A stretch of DNA of 64,000 bases. Source: an uncultured Corynebacterium sp. (GTDB lineage: Bacteria > Actinomycetota > Actinomycetes > Mycobacteriales > Mycobacteriaceae). The position numbers were made by a program, and so were the translations under genes. How positions within the stretch are numbered: position 1 is the stretch's first letter; each line of letters begins with the position of its first letter. Positions 7,920-15,489 of the stretch are shown here, piece after piece. The stretch covers positions 1 through 64,000 of the forward strand of contig NZ_CABTZR010000003.1 in the NCBI RefSeq assembly GCF_902489365.1, written 5' to 3'. Below the pieces are notes generated by a model. It was not told where the DNA came from, ran no database searches, and worked only from the letters and a program-made list of their open reading frames with translations.

Positions 7920-10271
7920 TTATCGTGCACCCGCGCCACTTAGCACCCGGCCGGTGGGCGTCTCACCCGCCGCGACCTGAGCCGGTGTGCCATCCGCCAC
8001 GATCTGTCCGCCCTCCGCGCCGGAGCCCGGGCCCATCTCAATGACCCGGTCAGCACCAGCGATGAGGTGACGGTCGTGGTCTGCCACCACGACGGTATGC
8101 GAGGCATCCACCAGCGAGTGCAGCTCAGTAATGAGCAGGTCAATATCGGCCGGATGCAGGCCCACGGTGGGCTCATCCAGCAGGTAGACAGTATGGCCCC
8201 GGCGCGAGTTGCGGGAGCGCTGAAGTTCCGTGGCGAGCTTGATGCGCTGGGCCTCACCGCCGGAGAGCTCCGGGGCGCCCTGGCCCAGGCGCAGGTAACC
8301 TAGCCCCACCGCTTCCAAGGTTTGCAACGCGTGGAGGATCGGCGCTTCATCAGCAAAGACCTCCAGAGCTTCTTCCACCGTGAGGTCGAGGATGTCCGCG
8401 ATGGTCCTGCCCTGCCAACGGATGGACAAGGTGTCATCGTTATAGCGCTGTCCCTGGCAGTCCGGGCATTGGGTATAGGAGCCGGGCAGGAAGACCAGCT
8501 CGACCTCGATCTGGCCGGCACCGCCGCAGGTATGGCACTGGCCCTGTTTGACGTTGTAGGAAAAGCGCGAGACCGTCCATTTCTTCTTCTTGGCCTCCGG
8601 CGTGGCGGCGAAGAGCTTGCGCACATTGTCGAAGAGGTTGGTGTACGTCGCCACCGTGGAGCGCGGGGTTCGGCCGATTGGCTTTTGGGTAATGGAGACC
8701 ACACGCTTGACCTGCTCCGGACACTTTGGCCCCGTGAGCGTGTCATGAAGCGCGGCCAGCAACGTGGATTTACCGGAACCCGAGAGCCCAGTGATAGCCG
8801 TGAACTGGCCCAGCCCAAAGTCCACGTCGAGGCCATCGATGGTGTGCGAGCGCACCTGACGCAGCGCGATGTCCCCGTGCGCCGGGCGCGCATCGGCCTT
8901 GGGCGTGGGGCGAGGGCGGGCCAAGGCACGCGCGGTAGGGGTATCAGCGGAGTCCGCCGCCGCAATATAGTCGGCGACGGGACCCGAGTACACCACCTGG
9001 CCGCCGCGCTCACCGGCGAGCGGGCCGACATCCACGATCCAATCGGCCTGCTTGACCAGTTCCATGTCATGCTCCACCAGCAGCACCGAGTTCCCCTCCG
9101 CGATGAAGCGACGGCACATATCGAGCACCGCACCCCGCTCCACCGGATGCAGGCCGGCCGATGGCTCATCCAGGACATAGGTCACGCCATAGAGCCCTGA
9201 GCGCAGCTGCGCGGCTAGGCGCAGGCGTTGGATCTCACCACCCGAGAGCGTGTCCGTAGGCCTATCCAGGCTGAGGTGCCCCAGGCCGAGTTCCAGTGCG
9301 GATTCAAGGGCCGGAAGGAGGGCCTTGAGGAGCAGGTCTTCGGCATCATTCGGCTGTGGGCTTTGGCCGTTAAGCAGCTCGTAGGCCTCGCTGAGCGGGA
9401 GGGCATTGAATTCGTCGATAGGCAGCCCGGCGTAGGTGACCTTGAGGGCCTTCGCCGTCAGCCGGCGCCCCTGGCAGGTATCGCACCGGCGGGTTTCCAT
9501 GAAACTCAAGACGCGTGCACGAAGTGTGTCCGACTTCGTCTCCGCATAGGTCTTGGTCAGGTAGCTGGCCACGGAGCGCCACGTACCCTCGTAATTGCGC
9601 TGGATCTGATCCGCCCCGCGGCGCGGCTTGACGGTCACCACTGGGCGTTCCTCGGTGAAGAGGATCCACTCGCGGTCTTTCTTCGGCAAGTCTTCCCACG
9701 GCGAATCCAGGTCATAGCCCAGTTCTTGCAGAATGTCGTGGAAGTTCTTGCCTGCCCAGGCTCCGGGCCACGCAGCGATTGCGCCATCCTCGATGCTCAG
9801 GCTAGGGTCCGGCACCATCGAGGCTTCCGTGGGCTCGTGGACTACGCCGGTGCCCTGACACTCCGGGCACATGCCCTCCGGGGTATTCGGGGAGAAGGAA
9901 TCGGAGTACAGCCCCTCCGGATTGTCACCGCAGCGCGAGTAGAGCAGGCGCACGGAGTTCGACATGGCGGAGATCGTCCCCACGGTGGAGCGCGCGCTGC
10001 TTGCGGCCGCCGACTGCTGCAGCGCGACCGTCGGCGGCAGCCCTTCGATACGGCCGACCTGCGGGTCCACCGCGGAGGCAATAAGACGGCGGGCAAAGGG
10101 TGCGACGGACTCCAGGTAGCGGCGCTGGCCTTCGCCATGAATAGTGCCGAAGGCCAGCGAAGACTTGCCGGAGCCGGACACCCCCGTCACGGCCACGAGC
10201 TGGCCGCGTGGGAGGTCCACATCCACGTTGCGAAGGTTGTGCAGGTGCGCGTCTCTCACGGAAATCGTCAT
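7920..10271 (-). CDS. UvrA-like excinuclease ABC subunit A paralogue
   Basis: A protein of 783 residues with two ABC ATPase halves of the UvrA type. The N-terminal Walker A is GVSGSGKSSLA and the second is [10 protein letters not shown], each with a LSGGEXQR signature and a D-E-P Walker B (YVLDEPSAGLHP, YLLDEPTVGLHP). Cys pairs form the zinc modules (CPECQGTG, CDTCQGRR, CHTCGGAG...CPDCQGQR). At under 800 residues it is shorter than canonical UvrA (about 950), as expected for UvrA2-type paralogues that lack the UvrB-binding insertion. It probably serves DNA damage tolerance or drug resistance rather than classical excision. ATG 10271 (TISVRDAHLHNLRN) is favoured over 10301. It lies inside the men cluster. 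Confidence 0.85.
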   Translation of the reverse strand: MTISVRDAHLHNLRNVDVDLPRGQLVAVTGVSGSGKSSLAFGTIHGEGQRRYLESVAPFARRLIASAVDPQVGRIEGLPPTVALQQSAAASSARSTVGTISAMSNSVRLLYSRCGDNPEGLYSDSFSPNTPEGMCPECQGTGVVHEPTEASMVPDPSLSIEDGAIAAWPGAWAGKNFHDILQELGYDLDSPWEDLPKKDREWILFTEERPVVTVKPRRGADQIQRNYEGTWRSVASYLTKTYAETKSDTLRARVLSFMETRRCDTCQGRRLTAKALKVTYAGLPIDEFNALPLSEAYELLNGQSPQPNDAEDLLLKALLPALESALELGLGHLSLDRPTDTLSGGEIQRLRLAAQLRSGLYGVTYVLDEPSAGLHPVERGAVLDMCRRFIAEGNSVLLVEHDMELVKQADWIVDVGPLAGERGGQVVYSGPVADYIAAADSADTPTARALARPRPTPKADARPAHGDIALRQVRSHTIDGLDVDFGLGQFTAITGLSGSGKSTLLAALHDTLTGPKCPEQVKRVVSITQKPIGRTPRSTVATYTNLFDNVRKLFAATPEAKKKKWTVSRFSYNVKQGQCHTCGGAGQIEVELVFLPGSYTQCPDCQGQRYNDDTLSIRWQGRTIADILDLTVEEALEVFADEAPILHALQTLEAVGLGYLRLGQGAPELSGGEAQRIKLATELQRSRNSRRGHTVYLLDEPTVGLHPADIDLLITELHSLVDASHTVVVADHDRHLIAGADRVIEMGPGSGAEGGQIVADGTPAQVAAGETPTGRVLSGAGAR

Positions 10272-10319
10272 GCCCGCCAGCCTACGCTGACCTCCGGACA
10301 TGGGCCGTGAGCTGTGATT

Positions 10320-11339
10320 TTAAAGGTGCGGCCAGCACTGACGCACGCGCTCGAACCACCAGTCGCGCCGCTCGCCCGGCGCGGCGAGCGCGCTGAGGCG
10401 ATCCGGGTCGGGGGCAAGGGCTTCGGCGCGCAGGGAGCCGTCGACAAGCTCGCGCGGTGCTGTCACATCCTCAAGGAACAGCGATCCGGTGGCCAGGCCC
10501 GCGGCAGCCGGGGTGACGTCGATGTCTTCGTCGTCATAGATCTGCGGCAAGGCGGCCACCGCAGCCAAGCCCATAGAGATTCCCACAGAGGTGTCCAGTG
10601 CGGAGGCCACCGTGATGTCCATGTGGCGCTCGCGCAGGTGGGCGGCTACCTCGAGAACCTTGCGCACACCGCCCAGTGGCGCGGGCTTGACCACGGCGAC
10701 GTCTGCAGCCTGCAACTCCGCCACCCGGTAAGGGTCACTGGCCTTGCGGATGGACTCGTCGGCCGCCACGCGCACGAAAATCCCGGCGTGCATGAGCTGG
10801 GTGCGCACCTCCTTGAGTTCCTCGACGGTCTTGCACGGCTGCTCCATGTAATCCAGCGGCATCATTTCCTTTGCCGCAACAACGGCCTCTTCCACGCTCC
10901 AGCCACAGTTGGCGTCGACGCGCAGCACCGGCACACGGCCTTTGGCTTCGATGTGGGCGCGGACGGCGTGAACGCGCGCGATGTCATCCTCCAGGCTCTG
11001 CCCCTTCTCCGCCACCTTGATCTTGAAGGTGCGGCAACCGGGGTAGCGCTCCATGACCTCGGGCACCTGCTCGGCGGGGACCGCGGGGATTGTGCCGTTG
11101 ACCTCTACCCACTCGCGCACGGGCTCCGGGAAGCCCTCGTAGGCCGCCTCCAGTCCGGCGGCCAGCCAGCGCGCGGATTCCTCTGCCCCGTACTCCAAGA
11201 AGGGGGCGAACTCACCCCAGCCCGCGGGGCCGTCGATAAGCAGTGCTTCCCGGGTGGTAATGCCGCGGAACTTCACGGCGAGGGGCAGGGATACCACGTG
11301 GGCGCGGTCGAGGACGTCATCAATATGCATGGGTTTCAT
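10320..11339 (-). CDS. menC: o-Succinylbenzoate synthase
   Basis: An enolase-superfamily enzyme of 339 residues that dehydrates SHCHC to o-succinylbenzoate. The catalytic lysine region RTFKIKVAEKG, the metal-ligand segment VLRVDANCGW, the MEQP strand (DYMEQP) and the second lysine (VVKPAPLGG) are all present in order. The start is ambiguous: ATG 11339 or 11330 both fit, and 11366 is less likely. No strong ribosome site is seen, so a leaderless message is possible. It is read away from the divergent dcuC-like gene. Confidence 0.9.
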   Translation of the reverse strand: MKPMHIDDVLDRAHVVSLPLAVKFRGITTREALLIDGPAGWGEFAPFLEYGAEESARWLAAGLEAAYEGFPEPVREWVEVNGTIPAVPAEQVPEVMERYPGCRTFKIKVAEKGQSLEDDIARVHAVRAHIEAKGRVPVLRVDANCGWSVEEAVVAAKEMMPLDYMEQPCKTVEELKEVRTQLMHAGIFVRVAADESIRKASDPYRVAELQAADVAVVKPAPLGGVRKVLEVAAHLRERHMDITVASALDTSVGISMGLAAVAALPQIYDDEDIDVTPAAAGLATGSLFLEDVTAPRELVDGSLRAEALAPDPDRLSALAAPGERRDWWFERVRQCWPHL

Positions 11340-11384
11340 CGTACGTGTGGGGGTTGGGTGCGACACCTGTCATAGCCGGTGTTA

Positions 11385-11410
11385 GGTTATAACGGTAAGT
11401 GGATATAACC
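11385..11410. promoter_or_regulatory. Inverted repeat in the menC/dcuC divergent promoter region
   Basis: GGTTATA and TATAACC are separated by 12 bp, directly before the ribosome site (AGAAGAAGGA, 11411-11420) of the downstream carrier gene. The arms contain TATAA-like hexamers, so they may be -10 elements, an operator, or both. Confidence 0.4.
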
Positions 11411-11427
11411 AGAAGAAGGATCCTCAG

Positions 11428-12837
11428 ATGCTTTACCTTCTCATCGCACTGCTGGCCATCGCCGCAGTTGTCTACCTCATCTATAAGAAAGTCCACGCCG
11501 CGGCCTCCATCTTTGCTGTTGGCGTAATCCTACTCATGCTCGCCGCTCTCACCGGGCGCGCGGACTTCCGCACCACCGAAATCGAAGCCAGCGGCAATGC
11601 CTTCTACGACCAGCTGCTTGTCGTCGACGCACTGTTCAAGGCACGCTTCTCCGGCATCGGCATGGCAATCATGGTGCTCTTCGGCTTCGTGTCCTACATG
11701 CGGCACATCGGTGCCGACGCCAAGACGGTCGTGGTGCTCTCCTCACCGCTCAAGCGCTTCAAAGGTTCCTACTGGCTGGTTCCGGTGGGCTTCATTTTGG
11801 GTACGCTCCTGTCGTTGGTGATTCCTTCGGCCGCAGCGCTTTCCCTATTGCTCGTGGCCACTCTCCTGCCAGCGCTCATCGCCGCGGGCCTGACACCGCT
11901 GACCGTGGGCGCCATCGTGGTGACCTCCTCCACCATCGTTCCCACTCCGCTGGAGGCAGGCCTCATTCAGGGCGCCGACCTCACCAACATGACGCCGACG
12001 GAATTCGTCTACGGTGCCGTCGCCTACGCCACGGTTCCCACGCTCCTCATCACGGCCTTCGTCCACATGTGGTGGCAGCACCGCTGCGATAAGGCAGATG
12101 CCCGCAAGGCCTTGGCCTCCGGTGAGGTCACCGCCGACTCGATGCACGATGACGCCACCGAGGAAGCCATCGCCCGCGCTGCTTCCCTGCCGGGCTACTA
12201 CGCCGTGCTCCCACTCATGCCGCTGCTGCTCATCATTATCTCCGCCATTCTTAACCGTTTGGGTGTCATCCCCTTTGAGGGCGGCATCCTCCCGGTGACG
12301 GTGGTCTCCTTGTTCATCGCGATGATCATTGAGTCCATCCGCAAGCGCACCGTCACCGGTGCTGTGGATTCCATCTCTAGCTTCTTCAAGGGCATGGGCG
12401 AGGGTGCCGCGGGCGTCGTGGCCTTGCTGGTCGCCGCCGCCGTCCTCGTGGAAGGTATTACGCAGATGGGTGTCATCGACATGCTTATCGACGCCGCCGA
12501 AGGCTCCTCCGGTGCCGCCGTCCTTATCGTCCTCGTCTTCGTCGCTGCCACCGCCGCGATGGCCGCACTCACCGGCTCCGGTACCGCGCCTTACTTCGCC
12601 TTCTCTGAAGTGGTGCCCAACCTGGCCTCGCAGACCTCCATCCACGCACCGCAGATGCTCACCGCCATTTGGGGTACGTCCAACCTCATGCGCCAGGTCT
12701 CCCCGGTCAACGCCGCGGTACTCATTGTCTCCGGCGCCATCAAGGTCAACCCCATCCAGCTGGTCAAGCGCACCTCCGTACCCATGATTGTGGCGACGGT
12801 GCTCAATACGCTGTTTGCGTTCATGTTTATTGGGTAG
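11428..12837 (+). CDS. dcuC: C4-dicarboxylate carrier, DcuC family
   Basis: A 469-residue polytopic membrane protein with about 12 hydrophobic segments. The conserved FSGIGMAIMVLFGFVSYMRHIGAD, SLVIPSAAALSLLLVATLLPALI and ALTGSGTAPYFAFSEVVPN regions match the DcuC branch of anaerobic C4-dicarboxylate transporters, which exchange or export succinate and relatives. The ATG is preceded by AGAAGAAGGA at 7 nt. It stands alone between menC and the DIP1984-like gene. Its substrate is inferred from family only. Confidence 0.8.
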   Translation: MLYLLIALLAIAAVVYLIYKKVHAAASIFAVGVILLMLAALTGRADFRTTEIEASGNAFYDQLLVVDALFKARFSGIGMAIMVLFGFVSYMRHIGADAKTVVVLSSPLKRFKGSYWLVPVGFILGTLLSLVIPSAAALSLLLVATLLPALIAAGLTPLTVGAIVVTSSTIVPTPLEAGLIQGADLTNMTPTEFVYGAVAYATVPTLLITAFVHMWWQHRCDKADARKALASGEVTADSMHDDATEEAIARAASLPGYYAVLPLMPLLLIIISAILNRLGVIPFEGGILPVTVVSLFIAMIIESIRKRTVTGAVDSISSFFKGMGEGAAGVVALLVAAAVLVEGITQMGVIDMLIDAAEGSSGAAVLIVLVFVAATAAMAALTGSGTAPYFAFSEVVPNLASQTSIHAPQMLTAIWGTSNLMRQVSPVNAAVLIVSGAIKVNPIQLVKRTSVPMIVATVLNTLFAFMFIG

Positions 12838-12876
12838 CGGTTTCCGCCCAGGCTCACCGGTGCTCGCTGAGCCCGC

Positions 12877-12943
12877 GGTACGTTTTGGTAAATACGGTCC
12901 CCCAAATCCGAAAAAACTGCGGGCATATTTACGAAAACGTACC
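12877..12943. repeat. Palindromic repeat element, copy 3 (diverged arms)
   Basis: The 18-nt left arm GGTACGTTTTGGTAAATA and its complement (one G/C mismatch) enclose a 31-nt core, CGGTCCCCCAAATCCG followed by AAAAAACTGCGGGCA. The core aligns with that of the copy at 29508-29569 read on the other strand (GGGCCCCAAAATCGG...TTTTCTGCCGC). The arms differ from those of copies 1 and 2 in several positions yet remain complementary. It lies 39 bp after dcuC and could terminate it. Confidence 0.7.
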
Positions 12944-12972
12944 AACCAACCGTGCGCAACGTACACAACGAT

Positions 12973-13014
12973 CAAATAAGGCCCCAGATCATCGAAGTTT
13001 TGGGGCCCTATTTG
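12973..13014. repeat. Palindromic repeat element, copy 4 (short arms)
   Basis: CAAATA and TATTTG flank a 30-nt core with a GGCCCCA / TGGGGCC stem. The left side extends to CGATCAAATA, matching the arms of copies 1 and 2, but the right outer arm has decayed. It lies only 29 bp from copy 3, so two members of the family stand in tandem. Confidence 0.65.
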
Positions 13015-13102
13015 TTAGAACCGTCACGGCTCTAAGGCGGAGCCTACTGACTGCCGTACAATTGCTTAGACAATGAATCCCATCAAGGGTGAAGGAGCAA
13101 CC

Positions 13103-13564
13103 ATGCTACTTGCTGAAGCCTTGGCCGAGCGCGCCCAGGCGCAGGAGCGCCTCAACTCGCTGAGTGACCGCCTCGCGGCGACGGTCCGCATTCAGGAAGG
13201 CGATGAACCGGATGAGAACCCCACGGATCTCCTCCGAGAACTCGAGGGCGTGACCAAGCGCATCGATGAGCTCGTCATCGCGATCAACGCCACGAACACG
13301 GCCACCGCGTTCGACGATGAGATCACGCTCATGGAAGCGCTGGCGCTGCGTGATGGTCTGCTGCGCAAGCGACGCATCTACCAGGGATTGGCAGAGCGTG
13401 CGGGTGCGCGCCACGACCGTTACTCCCGCTCGGAGATCAAGTTCGTGGCCACCGTGCCCGTGCCAAAGCTGCGCGAGCGCGCAGATGATCTGGCCCGCCA
13501 GTACCGCGAGCTGGATACCCGCATCCAGCAGCTGAACTGGAATACGGAACTGATAACTAAATAG
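13103..13564 (+). CDS. DIP1984 family protein
   Basis: A 153-residue protein, almost wholly charged and helical with no signal peptide or membrane segment. It matches the DIP1984 family of actinobacterial and firmicute proteins of unknown function (segments RLNSLSDRLAATVRIQEG and LRERADDLARQYRELDTRIQQLNW). ATG 13103 is chosen because GAAGGAG lies 6 nt upstream. An in-frame ATG at 13073 has no such site. It is a single gene, flanked by palindromic repeats upstream and hairpins downstream. A cytosolic coiled-coil fold is the most that can be inferred. Confidence 0.8.
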   Translation: MLLAEALAERAQAQERLNSLSDRLAATVRIQEGDEPDENPTDLLRELEGVTKRIDELVIAINATNTATAFDDEITLMEALALRDGLLRKRRIYQGLAERAGARHDRYSRSEIKFVATVPVPKLRERADDLARQYRELDTRIQQLNWNTELITK

Positions 13565-13929
13565 CGACTGCCGCTTCTTGTGCCGCACTCGTGCGGCACG
13601 TCATGTCGTTCGACATTTAGTCATGTCGTGTGCGCTGAGCCGCACACGACGGTAGCCCACACTCTTCGCAGCGAGCGCAACCCTTTCTGGGCAGGGAAAA
13701 GTCCAGTGCTTCTCAGGCGCCTTCGTAGCGCAAGAAGGCAGGGAGGTTCGATTCCGTCCCACTGTATGGTGTACCGCGCTGGTACGGAGTACACGTGCAC
13801 ATTGACGGGGATAATCCCGCAGTATTGTTTATTGTTTATCACCGCCGCGCTGGGCGGAGAGTGTGGGTGAGGGTTTGGGAATGGGGACTATACTTCCGGC
13901 GCACCGCTTTCCAATTAAGCTGGTGTGCC
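13565..13929. other. 365-bp gene-free region rich in folded structures, upstream of menB
   Basis: No coding region is supported. Three hairpins stand in a row: GTGCCGCAC/GTGCGGCAC (13580-13599), ATGTCG/CGACAT (13603-13616) and a 10-bp stem GTCGTGTGCG/CGCACACGAC (13625-13650). A tRNA-like fold follows at 13703-13766, then a further hairpin GTACC/GGTAC near 13771-13785. menB itself has no clear ribosome site. Confidence 0.6.
13703..13766 (+). other. tRNA-like folded segment (possible degenerate tRNA)
   Basis: CAGTG (13704-13708) can pair with CACTG (13760-13764) as a short acceptor. Inside are a stem GCGC with the 7-nt loop CTTCGTA (TCG in the anticodon position) and a T-arm-like hairpin GGGAGG-TTCGATT-CC.TCCC. 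Only about 7 nt lie where a D arm should be, so a normal tRNA cannot form. It may be a tRNA remnant, a structured leader, or coincidence. Confidence 0.25.
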
Positions 13930-14910
13930 ATGAGCGAGCAGAAAAACTACAGCACAGATAATCCTTTCAAGCCGGAGCTCTGGCGTCCTGTCGAGGGCTT
14001 TGAAGACCTGACGGACATCACCTATCACCGGCTCATCAGTGACGGTCCGAAGCCCCAGCGCAAGGACGGCATCGTCCGCATCGCCTTCGACCGCCCCGAG
14101 GTGCGCAATGCGTTTCGTCCGCACACGGTGGATGAGCTTTATCGCGCGCTGGACCACGCGCGCCGCACCCCGGATGTCGGCACGGTGTTGCTAACCGGCA
14201 ACGGGCCATCCCAAAAGGACGGCGGCTGGGCCTTCTGCTCCGGCGGTGACCAGCGCATCCGCGGCCGCTCCGGGTATCGCTATGCCACGGAGCATGCGCA
14301 TGATGACGCGACTGCCGATGAATCCACCGTGGACACCGCCCGCGAGAAGGTTGAGGGCGGCCGCCTACACATCTTGGAGGTCCAGCGCCTCATCCGCACC
14401 ATGCCCAAGGTGGTCATCGCCGTGGTCAACGGCTGGGCCGCCGGCGGCGGGCATTCCCTGCACGTGGTGTGCGATATGACCATTGCCTCCCGCCAGGAGG
14501 CCCGCTTCAAACAGACTGACGCCGACGTCGGCTCCTTCGACGCCGGCTATGGCTCGGCCTACCTGGCCAAGATGGTGGGCCAGAAATACGCCCGCGAGAT
14601 TTTCTTCCTGGGCCGCACCTACGACGCGCAGCGCATGTACGAGATGGGTGCGGTCAACGAGGTAGTTGACCACGCCGAGCTGGAAGACGCCGCCATCCAG
14701 ATGGGGCGTGAAATCAACATGAAGTCCCCCACCGCCCAGCGCATGCTCAAGTTCGCCTTCAACCTCACCGATGACGGCCTCATGGGCCAGCAGGTCTTCG
14801 CCGGCGAAGCCACCCGCCTGGCTTACATGACAGACGAGGCCGTCGAGGGCAAGGAGTCCTTCCTGGAAAAGCGCGAGCCCAACTGGGATGACTTCCCGTA
14901 CTACTACTAG
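13930..14910 (+). CDS. menB: 1,4-Dihydroxy-2-naphthoyl-CoA synthase
   Basis: A crotonase-fold enzyme of 326 residues that cyclises o-succinylbenzoyl-CoA. The family segments FDRPEVRNAFRP, GGWAFCSGGDQRIRG (oxyanion and CoA site) and VNGWAAGGGHSLHVVCD are present, with the C-terminal YMTDEAVEGKESFLEKR typical of actinobacterial MenB. ATG 13930 gives the usual N-terminus; the frame is open further upstream but has no conserved residues there. It is followed by two small membrane-protein genes and menE on the same strand. Confidence 0.95.
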   Translation: MSEQKNYSTDNPFKPELWRPVEGFEDLTDITYHRLISDGPKPQRKDGIVRIAFDRPEVRNAFRPHTVDELYRALDHARRTPDVGTVLLTGNGPSQKDGGWAFCSGGDQRIRGRSGYRYATEHAHDDATADESTVDTAREKVEGGRLHILEVQRLIRTMPKVVIAVVNGWAAGGGHSLHVVCDMTIASRQEARFKQTDADVGSFDAGYGSAYLAKMVGQKYAREIFFLGRTYDAQRMYEMGAVNEVVDHAELEDAAIQMGREINMKSPTAQRMLKFAFNLTDDGLMGQQVFAGEATRLAYMTDEAVEGKESFLEKREPNWDDFPYYY

Positions 14911-15013
14911 GCCTCCATCGAGGGCTCGTGCCTTCTCTTCCACCCGAAAGATAAAAAACGGGTAATATCCGGGACAGTTAACGCCAGTAACTATAGCTCC
15001 CACGGAGGCAACC

Positions 15014-15232
15014 TTGACCACGGAGAAAATCAATCAGATAACCCGCCCAATCGGACTTGTCCTCTGCCTAATCCTTTTGGTTTCCCTGCGGCACTTTACC
15101 GAATGGTCATGGCTGCTACGGGCGGGCGTCGCCGTTGGCGCAACCATCGCCGCCATGCTGGTGCTGATTTTTGTCCTAGGTTGCTTCTCCACGGAAGAAG
15201 ACACCCCCGAGACACACGAGGCCACTTCTTAA
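15014..15232 (+). CDS. Small two-helix membrane protein
   Basis: A 72-residue protein starting at TTG, with GGAGG placed 6 nt upstream, which decides the unusual start. Two hydrophobic helices (about residues 12-25 and 33-56) are followed by an acidic tail. Function unknown. It lies between menB and menE, in the same direction, as small membrane genes do in related genomes. A hairpin GGCAGGT/ACCTGCC (15252-15269) follows it. Confidence 0.65.
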   Translation: MTTEKINQITRPIGLVLCLILLVSLRHFTEWSWLLRAGVAVGATIAAMLVLIFVLGCFSTEEDTPETHEATS

Positions 15233-15316
15233 GGTTTAAGCCAGTAGGGAGGGCAGGTAGGGACCTGCCAGCTATCCTAATTACCACCAATCACCTTCAC
15301 CCAGGGAGAGCCTGAA

Positions 15317-15478
15317 GTGCTGTATTTCGCCATTGCCCTCGCGGCCATCGCGCTCATTGCCGTCATTGCATCGCGAGTGTGGATGTTGCGCCGCATCCAG
15401 CAGGCTCAGAGGGACGGCGAGCGCCCCTTCGATCAGGAGGATGCGCTCATCAACCCTTACGAGCACCGCGGGCGGTAA
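15317..15478 (+). CDS. Small membrane protein, 53 residues
   Basis: A short gene starting at GTG with GGGAGAG about 7 nt upstream. The translation begins MLYFAIALAAIALIAVIASR, a single membrane helix, then a basic stretch (WMLRRIQQAQRDGERP) and ends with EDALINPYEHRGR. It stops 11 bp before menE and is probably co-transcribed with it. No family is recognised. The clean ribosome site and coding-like composition support a real gene. Confidence 0.65.
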   Translation: MLYFAIALAAIALIAVIASRVWMLRRIQQAQRDGERPFDQEDALINPYEHRGR

Positions 15479-15489
15479 CCTAGCTAACC

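Noticed and set aside
9228..10310. Long plus-strand frame opposite the UvrA-like gene
   Set aside because: Antisense shadow; the minus strand carries complete ATPase and zinc motifs.
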